NCBI GenBank assembly: GCA_963747715.1
Contig: CAVVGB010000009.1
Location: 550,711 to 614,710, forward strand
Length of the DNA stretch: 64,000 nucleotides
Direction: 5' to 3'
Origin: CAVVGB01 sp963747715
GTDB lineage: Bacteria > Actinomycetota > Thermoleophilia > Gaiellales > Gaiellaceae
The notes under the pieces were generated by a model, which was given only the letters and a program-made list of their open reading frames with translations, searched no databases and was not told where the DNA came from. Below, piece after piece: positions 57,660 to 64,000 of the stretch (within the stretch, counting starts at the first letter, position 1; the number at the start of each line of letters is the position of its first letter). A program made the position numbers and the translations under genes.

Positions 57660-58780
57660 ACGAAGCGCGCGGGATCGAACGGCGACGAATCGCCGGCGAC
57701 GAGGCGCTTGCAGACAGCCGGGATCGTGACCATGCCGATCGACGAGAACCCGCCGGCCACGTCGACGCCGTCGAGACCGGGCACTGCGCCGGCCACCGGG
57801 AGGCCGTCGGGAGTCATGGCGCGCCTGCCGGACCACGCGGCGACGACGGGAACGCGCTCGAGATGCGGCGCGACGCGCACCGCGCGCTCCGCCAGCCGCC
57901 GCACGGTCTCGGGTGTCTCGGACTCCTCGAGCAGCGAGCGTCGCAGAGACGTTCCGATCAGACAGTGACCGGCAGGCCGACCGCCGAGCAGAAGCGACAC
58001 GAGGGCCGGCTCCTCTTCCCCGGCCGCCACCTCGCCGAGCGTCGGTGCCACCGTGAGCTTGGCGAGCTCCTCCTGCACGGGCCACACCGCCTGCTCGATC
58101 GCGTACTGGGGAGGTGGATCGACCCGGCCCGTCTCGAGCAGCCAGCCCCGCGACGAAGCCACAGGCAGGTCGACTCCCGCGGTCCGTAGCAGGAAGCGAA
58201 CACGCGGGCCGGATGCGACGACGACGCGTCCGCACGAGATGATGCCGACGTCCGTGGCAAGGCCGGTGACGCGCCCGCCCTCGACGAGCAGTCGCTTCGC
58301 CTCGCAGCCGAGCATGAACTCCACACCGGCGCCCCGCGCGGCCTCGGCCATGGCCATGGTCGCGCCCATCGCGTCGAGTGTGTAGCCGCCCTCGACGACG
58401 AAGCCGCCGGCCAGGTCGTCCGCGAACCACGAGTCTTCCCGCAGGTCGACCTCCTTACCGCCGACCACAGTCGCGTAGCCGCGCGCGTGCTCGAGCTCGC
58501 GCTCCTCCACCGCCACCAAGAGCATCGGCCAGGAACGGAAGTCGAATGGAACCGGACCGTCGTCCTGGAGCTCGGAGTAGATGGTCGCGGACTCGCTCAG
58601 AAGGTCGTTGATCCAGTCCGCGGGCTGACGGAACATGAACCCCCCGTTCCGACCGGACGCGCCCGAGCCGATTCCGGCGGCCTCGACAACGAGAACCCTT
58701 TCGCCCGCCTCAGCGAGGAAACGCGAGACGGAGCATCCGGCGAGGCCGGCCCCGACAACGACGGTGTCTGCGCGCGTCAG
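57656..58780 (-). CDS. FAD-dependent (DAO family) amino-acid-type oxidoreductase
   Basis: The first ATG (58636) is too late, since in the same frame upstream is TRADTVVVGAGLAGCSVSRFLAEAG, the FAD-binding GxGxxG. I therefore put the start at a CTG (58780) overlapping the stop of the preceding gene; no ATG, GTG or TTG is available, so it may be an indel. The rest is a D-amino-acid-oxidase-like domain: SGPRVRFLLRTAGVDLPVASSRG, VVAAWSGRRAMTPDGLPVAGAVPG and VAGGFSSIGMVTIPAV. It oxidises a primary or secondary amine. 374 residues. Confidence 0.8.
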   Translation of the reverse strand: MTRADTVVVGAGLAGCSVSRFLAEAGERVLVVEAAGIGSGASGRNGGFMFRQPADWINDLLSESATIYSELQDDGPVPFDFRSWPMLLVAVEERELEHARGYATVVGGKEVDLREDSWFADDLAGGFVVEGGYTLDAMGATMAMAEAARGAGVEFMLGCEAKRLLVEGGRVTGLATDVGIISCGRVVVASGPRVRFLLRTAGVDLPVASSRGWLLETGRVDPPPQYAIEQAVWPVQEELAKLTVAPTLGEVAAGEEEPALVSLLLGGRPAGHCLIGTSLRRSLLEESETPETVRRLAERAVRVAPHLERVPVVAAWSGRRAMTPDGLPVAGAVPGLDGVDVAGGFSSIGMVTIPAVCKRLVAGDSSPFDPARFV

Positions 58781-59022
58781 CTCGAGTGTGACTTTTCGTC
58801 GCCTGGGTGCGACTCTTCGTCGCGCCCGCGACGGTTGCGCCAGAAAAGGAGGCCGCCGAGCACCGCGCCGGCGCCGGCCACGATCGCTTTGGTGTTAATT
58901 CGAGAGCCTGCGCCTTTCTTCGCCGCAGCCGCTTTCGCCTTTCGCTTCATCGCGTACATCGCGATCGGCTTGCCGATCGTGTAGGCGAGGTAGCCGATCA
59001 TTGCCTTGCGCCGGTTCAGCAT
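58777..59022 (-). CDS. Small basic membrane protein
   Basis: ATG 59022, 81 residues: a first helix (IGYLAYTIGKPIAMYAM), a Lys-rich Ala loop (KRKAKAAAAKKGAGSR), a second helix (TKAIVAGAGAVLGGLLFW) and an acidic tail (RDEESHPGDEKSHSS). It overlaps the following oxidoreductase gene by 4 bp. It resembles small stress-linked membrane proteins, without a definite family. Confidence 0.6.
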   Translation of the reverse strand: MLNRRKAMIGYLAYTIGKPIAMYAMKRKAKAAAAKKGAGSRINTKAIVAGAGAVLGGLLFWRNRRGRDEESHPGDEKSHSS

Positions 59023-59042
59023 CGCGCGGAGTTTACCCGGGC

Positions 59043-59157
59043 ACGCTCCTCTGCCCAGGCGGGCGGAGGAGCGTTCTTAGGGAGAGATCCGGAACGGCGG
59101 CAGAGCACGCTCCGGTTCCAGACGAGGGGATTCCCCTCATCTAAAGGAGGCCTGGCG
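59043..59157. other. Hairpins and a solo repeat end between lpd and a small membrane gene
   Basis: ACGCTCCTC (59043-59051) pairs with GAGGAGCGT (59066-59074), followed by TCTTAG. GAGGGGA (59124-59130) pairs with TCCCCTC (59132-59138). At 59141-59157, CTAAAGGAGGCCTGGCG resembles the left end of repeat copy C without the rest. One or more of these stops lpd transcription on the minus strand. Confidence 0.5.
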
Positions 59158-59174
59158 CCACCGAAAGCTTGCGT

Positions 59175-60587
59175 CTAGGAAGCTGCGGCGCGCTCGACCC
59201 GCCGCTTGGGCGGCAGGTGGATGGCGCGGCCGAGGGCGACGAGGCCTGCTTCCTTGACTGCCTCGGAGAGCGTCGGGTGGGCGGCCATTCCATCGGCGAC
59301 GGTCTCGACGGTCGCTTCCGCGTCGAGCGCGACCACTCCGGCCTCGATCAGGTCGGTGACGTGGGGGCCCACCATCACGATCCCGAGTAGCTCGCCGTAG
59401 CGGCCCTCGTGGATCGACTTGACCCAGCCAACGGTCTCGTTCTGCATGAGCGCACGGCCGTTGGCCGCCCACGGGAACACGCCCGTGACGACGTCGTCGC
59501 CGTACTGCTCCCGCGCTTCGCGCTCCGTCAGGCCGACCCCGGCGACCTCCGGATCCGTGTAGATGGGACGCGGGACGCCGCGGTTGTCGACGACGGCTTC
59601 GTGACCCAGTGCGTTTTCCGCCGCCACTTCACCTTCGCGGAACGCGGTGTGCGCGAGCTGCCAGTAGCCGGCGCAGTCGCCCACCGCGTACACGTGCGGC
59701 ACGGTCGTGCGCCGGTGCTCGTCCGCCGCGATGCCTTTCTTCTTGTCGAACTCGACGCCGAGCGCTTCGAGCCCCACGTCCTCGACGAGCGGCCCTCGGC
59801 CGGTGGCCACCAGCATCAGGTCGCAGTCGACCTCCTGGCCGTCGCCGAAGTGCACCTTGAGGCCGCCGTTCTGCTGCTCGACCTTCTTGCACTGCGACTC
59901 CAGGTGGACTGCGATGCCGCGCTTCTTGAACTGCTTGAGCAGCTCCTTGCTCGCGTCCTCGTCCTCCATCGGGATCAGTTGCGGCAGCATCTCGACGATC
60001 GTCACCTCGCTCCCGAAACGCTGGAAGATCGAGGCGAACTCGCAGCCGATGATCCCGCCCCCGAGGACGACGAGACGCCTGGGGACTTCCGTCTGGGAGA
60101 GGAGACCGGTGGAATCGACGCAGAGCTCGGAGTCGATGCCTTCGATCGGTGGACGCAGGGGATACGAGCCCGTCGCGATGATCGCCTGCTTGAAGGTGAC
60201 GTCCTCCCCGCCCTCGACGGCAATCGTGTTCGCGTCCTTGAAGCGGCCCGTGCCCTTCACCCACTCGACACCGTTCGCCTTGAAGAGGCCGGCCACGCCG
60301 CCGGTCAACTGCTTGACGATCGCCGCCTTCCATTCGTTGGCGGTCGCGAAGTCGAGCTCCGGCTCGCTCACTTTCACGCCGAGCTTGGCGAAGGTCTCGC
60401 CGGCTTCCTTGAGCGCGAAAGCTGTCTGCACCCACGCCTTGGTGGGGATGCAGCCGACGCGGAGACACGTTCCCCCGAGCTCACTCTCTTTTTCGATACA
60501 CGCGACCTTCGCGCCGAGCTGGGCGGCTCGAATCGCTGCGCTGTAGCCGCCGGGCCCGCCGCCGAGCACGGCGACGTCACATTCCAT
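59175..60587 (-). CDS. lpd: Dihydrolipoyl dehydrogenase (E3)
   Basis: ATG 60587, 470 residues. FAD motif VLGGGPGGYSAAIRAAQLGAK, the redox disulfide GTCLRVGCIPTKAW, NAD motif VVLGGGIIGCEFASIFQRFG, FAD-binding VYAVGDCAGYWQLAH and the C-terminal catalytic His-Glu AAHPTLSEAVKEA. It reoxidises dihydrolipoamide on E2 and passes electrons to NAD+. Two hairpins and 180 bp separate it from the VOC gene and the E1-E2 operon, so it probably has its own promoter while serving the same complex. Confidence 0.95.
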   Translation of the reverse strand: MECDVAVLGGGPGGYSAAIRAAQLGAKVACIEKESELGGTCLRVGCIPTKAWVQTAFALKEAGETFAKLGVKVSEPELDFATANEWKAAIVKQLTGGVAGLFKANGVEWVKGTGRFKDANTIAVEGGEDVTFKQAIIATGSYPLRPPIEGIDSELCVDSTGLLSQTEVPRRLVVLGGGIIGCEFASIFQRFGSEVTIVEMLPQLIPMEDEDASKELLKQFKKRGIAVHLESQCKKVEQQNGGLKVHFGDGQEVDCDLMLVATGRGPLVEDVGLEALGVEFDKKKGIAADEHRRTTVPHVYAVGDCAGYWQLAHTAFREGEVAAENALGHEAVVDNRGVPRPIYTDPEVAGVGLTEREAREQYGDDVVTGVFPWAANGRALMQNETVGWVKSIHEGRYGELLGIVMVGPHVTDLIEAGVVALDAEATVETVADGMAAHPTLSEAVKEAGLVALGRAIHLPPKRRVERAAAS

Positions 60588-60661
60588 CCTGGCCTCTCCT
60601 AGATTCGCTTTTCACAGCGATCCTATCGGCGGGCCGATCCTATTCGCGGGCGCTAAATACG

Positions 60662-60712
60662 GGAGGGCGGCACAGGGCCGCCCTCCGTGACCCGGGGTTA
60701 AGCCGGTCACGG
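60662..60712. terminator. Paired hairpins between the E1-E2-VOC operon and lpd
   Basis: GGAGGGCGGC (60662-60671) and GCCGCCCTCC (60677-60686) make a perfect 10-bp stem with a 5-nt loop; CCGTGACC (60685-60692) and GGTCACGG (60705-60712) make an adjoining 8-bp stem. The minus-strand operon (E1, E2, VOC) ends at 60767, so this is its likely terminator. Confidence 0.65.
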
Positions 60713-60766
60713 GAGGAAACGGCACGGGCGCGGGAGGCTGCGATCCCTCGTGCGAGTGAACGAGGT

Positions 60767-61120
60767 TTAGGCGATGTCTTCGGCCAGCTGCAGGCGATTG
60801 CCGTCCGGGTCGAAGACATCGAGGAGCCGGATCGTGCCCGGTATCTCCACGACCGTTCCGACCTTCACGCCCGCATCGCGCAGGCGCTCGGCCTCGGCTT
60901 TCACGTCGCCGACGTCGATGGTCGCCACCGCGCCGCCCTCTTCGATTCCCGCCTGCTCCGCGCCGGAGAACTCGCCTTCGGCGAGCGCGAGCTCGAATCC
61001 TTCGCGGTCGAGGCGCACCCAGCGGTCGTCCTCGTCGAAGTAGACCTCCTTGAATCCGAGCTGACGCGTGTAGAAGTCCCTGGCGCTTTCGACGTCGCTG
61101 ACGCGGTACCAGAGCTGCAC
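60767..61120 (-). CDS. VOC-family (glyoxalase/dioxygenase-like) protein
   Basis: GTG 61120, 117 residues: VQLWYRVSDVESARDFYTRQLGFKEVYF, DRWVRLDREGFELALAE, VATIDVGDVKAEAERLRDAGVKVGTVVEIP and LLDVFDPDGNRLQLAEDI. This is a single glyoxalase/bleomycin-resistance module. The usual metal residues (H..E..H/Q..E) are only partly seen: Gln2 in place of His, Glu at the end in LQLAED. It begins 2 bp from the E2 stop, so it is part of that operon; its link to the complex is unclear. Confidence 0.82.
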   Translation of the reverse strand: MQLWYRVSDVESARDFYTRQLGFKEVYFDEDDRWVRLDREGFELALAEGEFSGAEQAGIEEGGAVATIDVGDVKAEAERLRDAGVKVGTVVEIPGTIRLLDVFDPDGNRLQLAEDIA

Positions 61121-61122
61121 GG

Positions 61123-62424
61123 CTAGAGCGCCAGCCCCGGCTCTTCGAGGAACGCCTTGACATCCGCGAGGAACTCCGACGCCGAGGCACCGTCCACGGC
61201 CCTGTGGTCACACGAGAGCGTGAGCTCAATTCGCGGCTGCGCGACGACCTCGCCGTCCTCGACGACGGCGCGCTCCTCGATCGCGCCCACCGCCAGGATC
61301 GTCACCTGCGGCGGGTTGAGCACGGCGATGAACCTCTCGACGCCGTACATCCCGAGGTTGGAGATCGTGAACGTTCCGTTGACGAGATCGGACGTCTGCA
61401 GCTTCCCGCCGCGGGCGCGGTCGACGATGTCCTTGCGGGCCTCCGCGATCTGCGGGATCGTGCGCGCCTCGCAATTCGGGATCACCGGCACGATCAGCCC
61501 GTCCGGAACGGCAACGGCGATGCCGATGTTCGCCGTCGGGAACTGGTGAACCTTGCCGTCCGCGAAGTGCGCGTTGATCGCACGGTGGCGCATGAGGGCG
61601 AGCGCGCACACCTTCGTGAGGATGTCGGAGTAGGTCGGCTTGACGCCGCCTTCCTTCGTGCGGGCGACGAGGGTCTCGCGCAGGCGGATGGCGGCGCGCA
61701 TGTCGGCCGACATGGCGATCTGGAAGTGCGGCGCCTGCCACGCCTCCGTCAGCCGGCGCGCGATCGTCTGGCGCATGCGCGTGAGCTCGACGACCTCCAC
61801 TTCGGTCGGCGCCCCCGCGGCGGCCGCGGCCGGTGCCGGAGCCGTGCCCGCGCGCTCGACGTCCTCGGCGACGATGCGGCCTTCGGGGCCGGTCCCTCGC
61901 AACGCCTTGAGGTCGATGCCCCGCTCCTTGGCGATCCGGCGCGCGAGCGGCGAGGCCTTCACGCGCCCGCCGTCGACGGTCGCCGCGCCATCTTGCTGTT
62001 GCGGTTCCCTCGGGCCTTCGGGACCGGCCTCCCGCCCGCGTTCACGCTCGTCCTCCCGCGCCGGCGCCGGCTCGCCCTCTTCCTGCGGCTCCTCCTCTGT
62101 GACCTTGGTCGGCTCCTCGGCCTCGGCGGCGGGCTCCTCGATCTTCGTCGGCTCCTCGTCCGGCTCGGGCTCCGCGACCTTCTCGCCCTCCTCGCCGATG
62201 ACGGCGACGGCCTTGCCGACCTCGATCTCCTGCCCTTCCTGCGCGAGGATCTTGAGCACGACGCCGCCGACGTCCGCCTCGACCTCCTGCGTGACCTTCT
62301 CGGTGTCGAGCTCGTACAGCGGCTCGCCCTTCTCGACCTTCTCACCCTCGGACTTGAGCCACTTGACGATCGTGCCGGACTCCATGCCCTGGCCGAGACG
62401 CGGAAGCGTGACCTGGCTCGACAT
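61123..62424 (-). CDS. 2-oxoacid dehydrogenase E2 (dihydrolipoyl acyltransferase)
   Basis: ATG 62424 overlaps the E1-beta stop (TGATG). 433 residues: lipoyl domain with GQGMESGTIVKWLKSEGEKVEKG and lipoyl-Lys in ELDTEKVTQEV (about residue 43); an acidic Glu/Pro linker (85-150); an E1/E3-binding domain with KASPLARRIAKERGIDL and GTGPEGRIVAEDV; and a catalytic core ending in the HxxxDG motif LSCDHRAVDGASASEF. It takes the acyl group from E1 and passes it to CoA. Pyruvate or acetoin is the likely substrate. Confidence 0.93.
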   Translation of the reverse strand: MSSQVTLPRLGQGMESGTIVKWLKSEGEKVEKGEPLYELDTEKVTQEVEADVGGVVLKILAQEGQEIEVGKAVAVIGEEGEKVAEPEPDEEPTKIEEPAAEAEEPTKVTEEEPQEEGEPAPAREDERERGREAGPEGPREPQQQDGAATVDGGRVKASPLARRIAKERGIDLKALRGTGPEGRIVAEDVERAGTAPAPAAAAAGAPTEVEVVELTRMRQTIARRLTEAWQAPHFQIAMSADMRAAIRLRETLVARTKEGGVKPTYSDILTKVCALALMRHRAINAHFADGKVHQFPTANIGIAVAVPDGLIVPVIPNCEARTIPQIAEARKDIVDRARGGKLQTSDLVNGTFTISNLGMYGVERFIAVLNPPQVTILAVGAIEERAVVEDGEVVAQPRIELTLSCDHRAVDGASASEFLADVKAFLEEPGLAL

Positions 62425-63405
62425 CAGGAGCGCTCCACGGTGCGCTTGATCGCGGCGAGCACGTCCTTCTGGTGCGGCACGACGAACTGCTCCATGACGG
62501 GAGCGAACGGAAGCGGCGTGAACTTCGCGCCGACGCGCTGCACGGGCGCGTCGAGGTAGTCGAAGGCCTGCTCCTGCACGACCGCCGCCACCTCGGCCCC
62601 GAAGCCCATGCGGACGATCGCCTCGTGCGCGACGACGCAGCGGTTCGTCTTCTGCACCGACTTGACGATCGTCTCCTCGTCGAGCGGCTGCAGGGTGCGC
62701 GGGTCGACGACCTCGACCGAGATCCCCTCCTCCTCGGCCTCCTTGGCCGCACCGAGCGCTTCGTGCACGAGCCGGCCGGTCGCGACGACGGTCACGTCGT
62801 CCCCCTCGCGGTGCACGCGCGCCTTGCCGAGCTCGATGCCCTCGATCTCGTCGGGCACGTCGCCCTTGATCCCGTACAGCGTGCGGTGCTCGAAGAAGAC
62901 GACGGGGTTGTCCTCGTAGATCGAGGTCCACAGGAGGCCGCGCACGTCTTCGGGCGTCGAGGCGAACACGACCTTGAGGCCCGGGACGTGCACGAACCAG
63001 CTCTCGAGCTGCTGCGCGTGCTGTGCGCCCGGCGACCAGCCGGCGCCGCCCTGCGTGCGAACCGTGAGCGGCACCTTGATCTGGCCGCCCGACATGTAGC
63101 GATGCTTCGCCGCCTGCGAGACGAGCTGCTCCATCGCGAGCGTGAGGAAGTCCTGGTACATCACCTCGACGATCGGCCGCATGCCCGGCGACGGCCGCGC
63201 CGACGCCGGCGCCGACGATCGCCATCTCGGAGATCGGCGTGTTGCGCACCCGCTCCGGGCCGAACTCCTCGAGCATCCCCTGCGTCACGCCCATCGAGCC
63301 GCCCATCTCGGCGATGTCCTCGCCCATGATGAAGACGTCCTCGTCGCGCCTCATCGCCTCGCTCATCGCGTCGCGAACCGCCTCGCGGTAGGAAAGCTCA
63401 GGCAT
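62424..63405 (-). CDS. 2-oxoacid dehydrogenase E1 beta subunit (frameshifted)
   Basis: GTG or ATG 63405 starts MPELSYREAVRDAMSEAMRRD, EDVFIMGEDIAEMGGSMGVTQGMLEEFGPERV, typical of E1-beta. One extra base near 63183 shifts the frame into MRPIVEVMYQDFLTLAMEQLVSQAAKHRYMSGG, GAGWSPGAQHAQQLESWFVHVPG (TPP-handling His), SIYEDNPVVFFEHR and a transketolase C-terminal domain. 326 residues when joined. With E1-alpha it decarboxylates the 2-oxoacid on TPP. It overlaps E1-alpha's end by 8 bp. Confidence 0.9.
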
Positions 63406-64000
63406 AGACGTTCTTGAGCGCGTCCTCAGGCTTCGGGTCCGTGCCCTGCTTGGCGAACTCGACCGACGCCTCGGCCAACTTCGTCGCCTCTGCGTCGAGC
63501 TGCTCCCACTCCTCGTCGGAGAGCTCGAGGCGCTCGCGCAGCTTCGTGATCGGATCCTGGTTTTGCCGCAGCTCGCGCACCTCTTCCTTCGGGCGGTACG
63601 ACCTGCGGGTCGCCGACGTAGTGGCCGGTGAGCCGGAACGTCTTGCAGACCATGAGGACTGGGCCCTTGCCCTCGCGCGCCTGCTTGGCCGCGCGCTGCG
63701 TCGCTCTGTAGACGGTCTCGACGTCCTGCCCGTCGACGCTCATCGATGTCATCCCGAACGCCTCCGCGCGCTTGGTCAGGTCGTCGATCGGCAGCTGCTG
63801 GTGCGCCGGCGTCGACTCGGCGTAGCCGTTGTCCTCACACACGAACAGCGCCGGCACGACCCACAGCTGCGCGAGGTTGAGCGCCTCGTGGAACGTCCCG
63901 ATGTTGGTCGCGCCGTCGCCGAAGAACGCGACGGCGACGCGCGGCTCCTTGCGCAGCTTGAAGGCGAGCGCCGCGCCGACGATCGCCGGGAGCCCTCCTC
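63398..64000 (-). CDS. 2-oxoacid dehydrogenase E1 alpha subunit (N-terminus beyond window; frameshifted)
   Basis: The window cuts the N-terminal part. Visible from residue 1 of the fragment are GLPAIVGAALAFKLRKE, then the TPP-Mg motif FFGDGATNIGTFHEALN, VPALFVCEDNGYAESTP, VDGQDVETVYRATQRA and FRLTGHYVGDPQV. One extra base near 63600 shifts the frame to RPKEEVRELRQNQDPITKLRERL and the end at 63398. It is the first visible gene of the E1-alpha, E1-beta, E2, VOC operon. The sequence agrees with the acetoin/pyruvate-type E1 of Gram-positive bacteria and not with the AceE single-chain type. Confidence 0.9.

Noticed and set aside
59141..59157. A fourth complete copy of the long-hairpin repeat
   Set aside because: Only about 16 bp resemble the left end; the central block and the right end are missing.

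Overview
This 64-kb window is a compact, very GC-rich bacterial chromosome segment, most likely from an actinobacterium of the class Thermoleophilia (Gaiellales/Solirubrobacterales type). The evidence is the whiA gene upstream of a gap-pgk-tpiA-gpmI operon, an actinobacterial-style HemQ/chlorite-dismutase gene, DUF3467 and DUF4260 proteins, frequent GTG starts and many 1-4 bp gene overlaps. The assignment is inferred from gene content; no rRNA is present. About 85 protein genes, two intact tRNA genes and several non-coding elements are described.

Layout. 1-2.1 kb: truncated quinone-oxidoreductase-like gene, a SufT/DUF59 gene and a LuxR-type regulator. 2.1-5.9 kb: a translationally coupled minus-strand operon of a metallophosphoesterase, cyclic 2,3-diphosphoglycerate (cDPG) synthetase, 2-phosphoglycerate kinase and a divergent GlpX-like phosphatase. 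5.9-8.5 kb: a nuclease-fold protein, hpt and an M23 murein hydrolase. 8.6-12.1 kb: cytochrome c maturation genes (CcmI-like, ccmF, ccmE of the CxxxY type). 12.1-16.5 kb: small metabolic genes, a Grx4-BolA pair and an M28 peptidase. 16.6-18.2 kb: a small putative island bounded by tRNA-Gly and a copy of its 3' end. 18.2-25.8 kb: Flp pilin, class I aldolase, canonical GlpX, an EamA transporter and a KhtTU-type K+/H+ antiporter. 25.8-30.9 kb: argS, an M48 protease, a phosphoesterase, a GNAT protein and an ECF sigma factor. 30.9-36.9 kb: gpmI, tpiA, pgk, gap, whiA and ogt. 36.9-45.2 kb: proline catabolism, a cupredoxin/membrane-protein pair and a uvrC-led operon holding a DsbA/FrnE-family gene with an in-frame TGA at its catalytic Cys. 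45.3-56.7 kb: a diadenylate cyclase, HemQ, peroxiredoxin, membrane proteins, an aldo/keto reductase and tRNA-Leu. 56.7-64 kb: GNAT, FAD oxidoreductase, lipoamide dehydrogenase and a 2-oxoacid dehydrogenase E1-alpha/E1-beta/E2 operon cut by the window end.

How the genes work together. Central carbon metabolism dominates: class I aldolase, GlpX, Gap, Pgk, TpiA, GpmI and the 2-oxoacid dehydrogenase complex cover lower glycolysis, gluconeogenesis and entry to the TCA cycle. The 2-PG kinase/cDPG-synthetase operon would branch from the 2-phosphoglycerate pool. A DacZ-like diadenylate cyclase and a KhtT-like RCK_C protein suggest c-di-AMP control of potassium.

Three observations deserve most attention: the candidate selenocysteine DsbA/FrnE protein with a hairpin just after the TGA; the cDPG operon with its altered GlpX paralogue; and a dispersed, roughly 165-bp, long-hairpin intergenic repeat present in three near-identical copies. 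About fifteen single-base frameshifts lie in otherwise well-conserved, often essential genes. They look mostly like sequencing or assembly errors, so frameshifted genes are annotated as whole loci.
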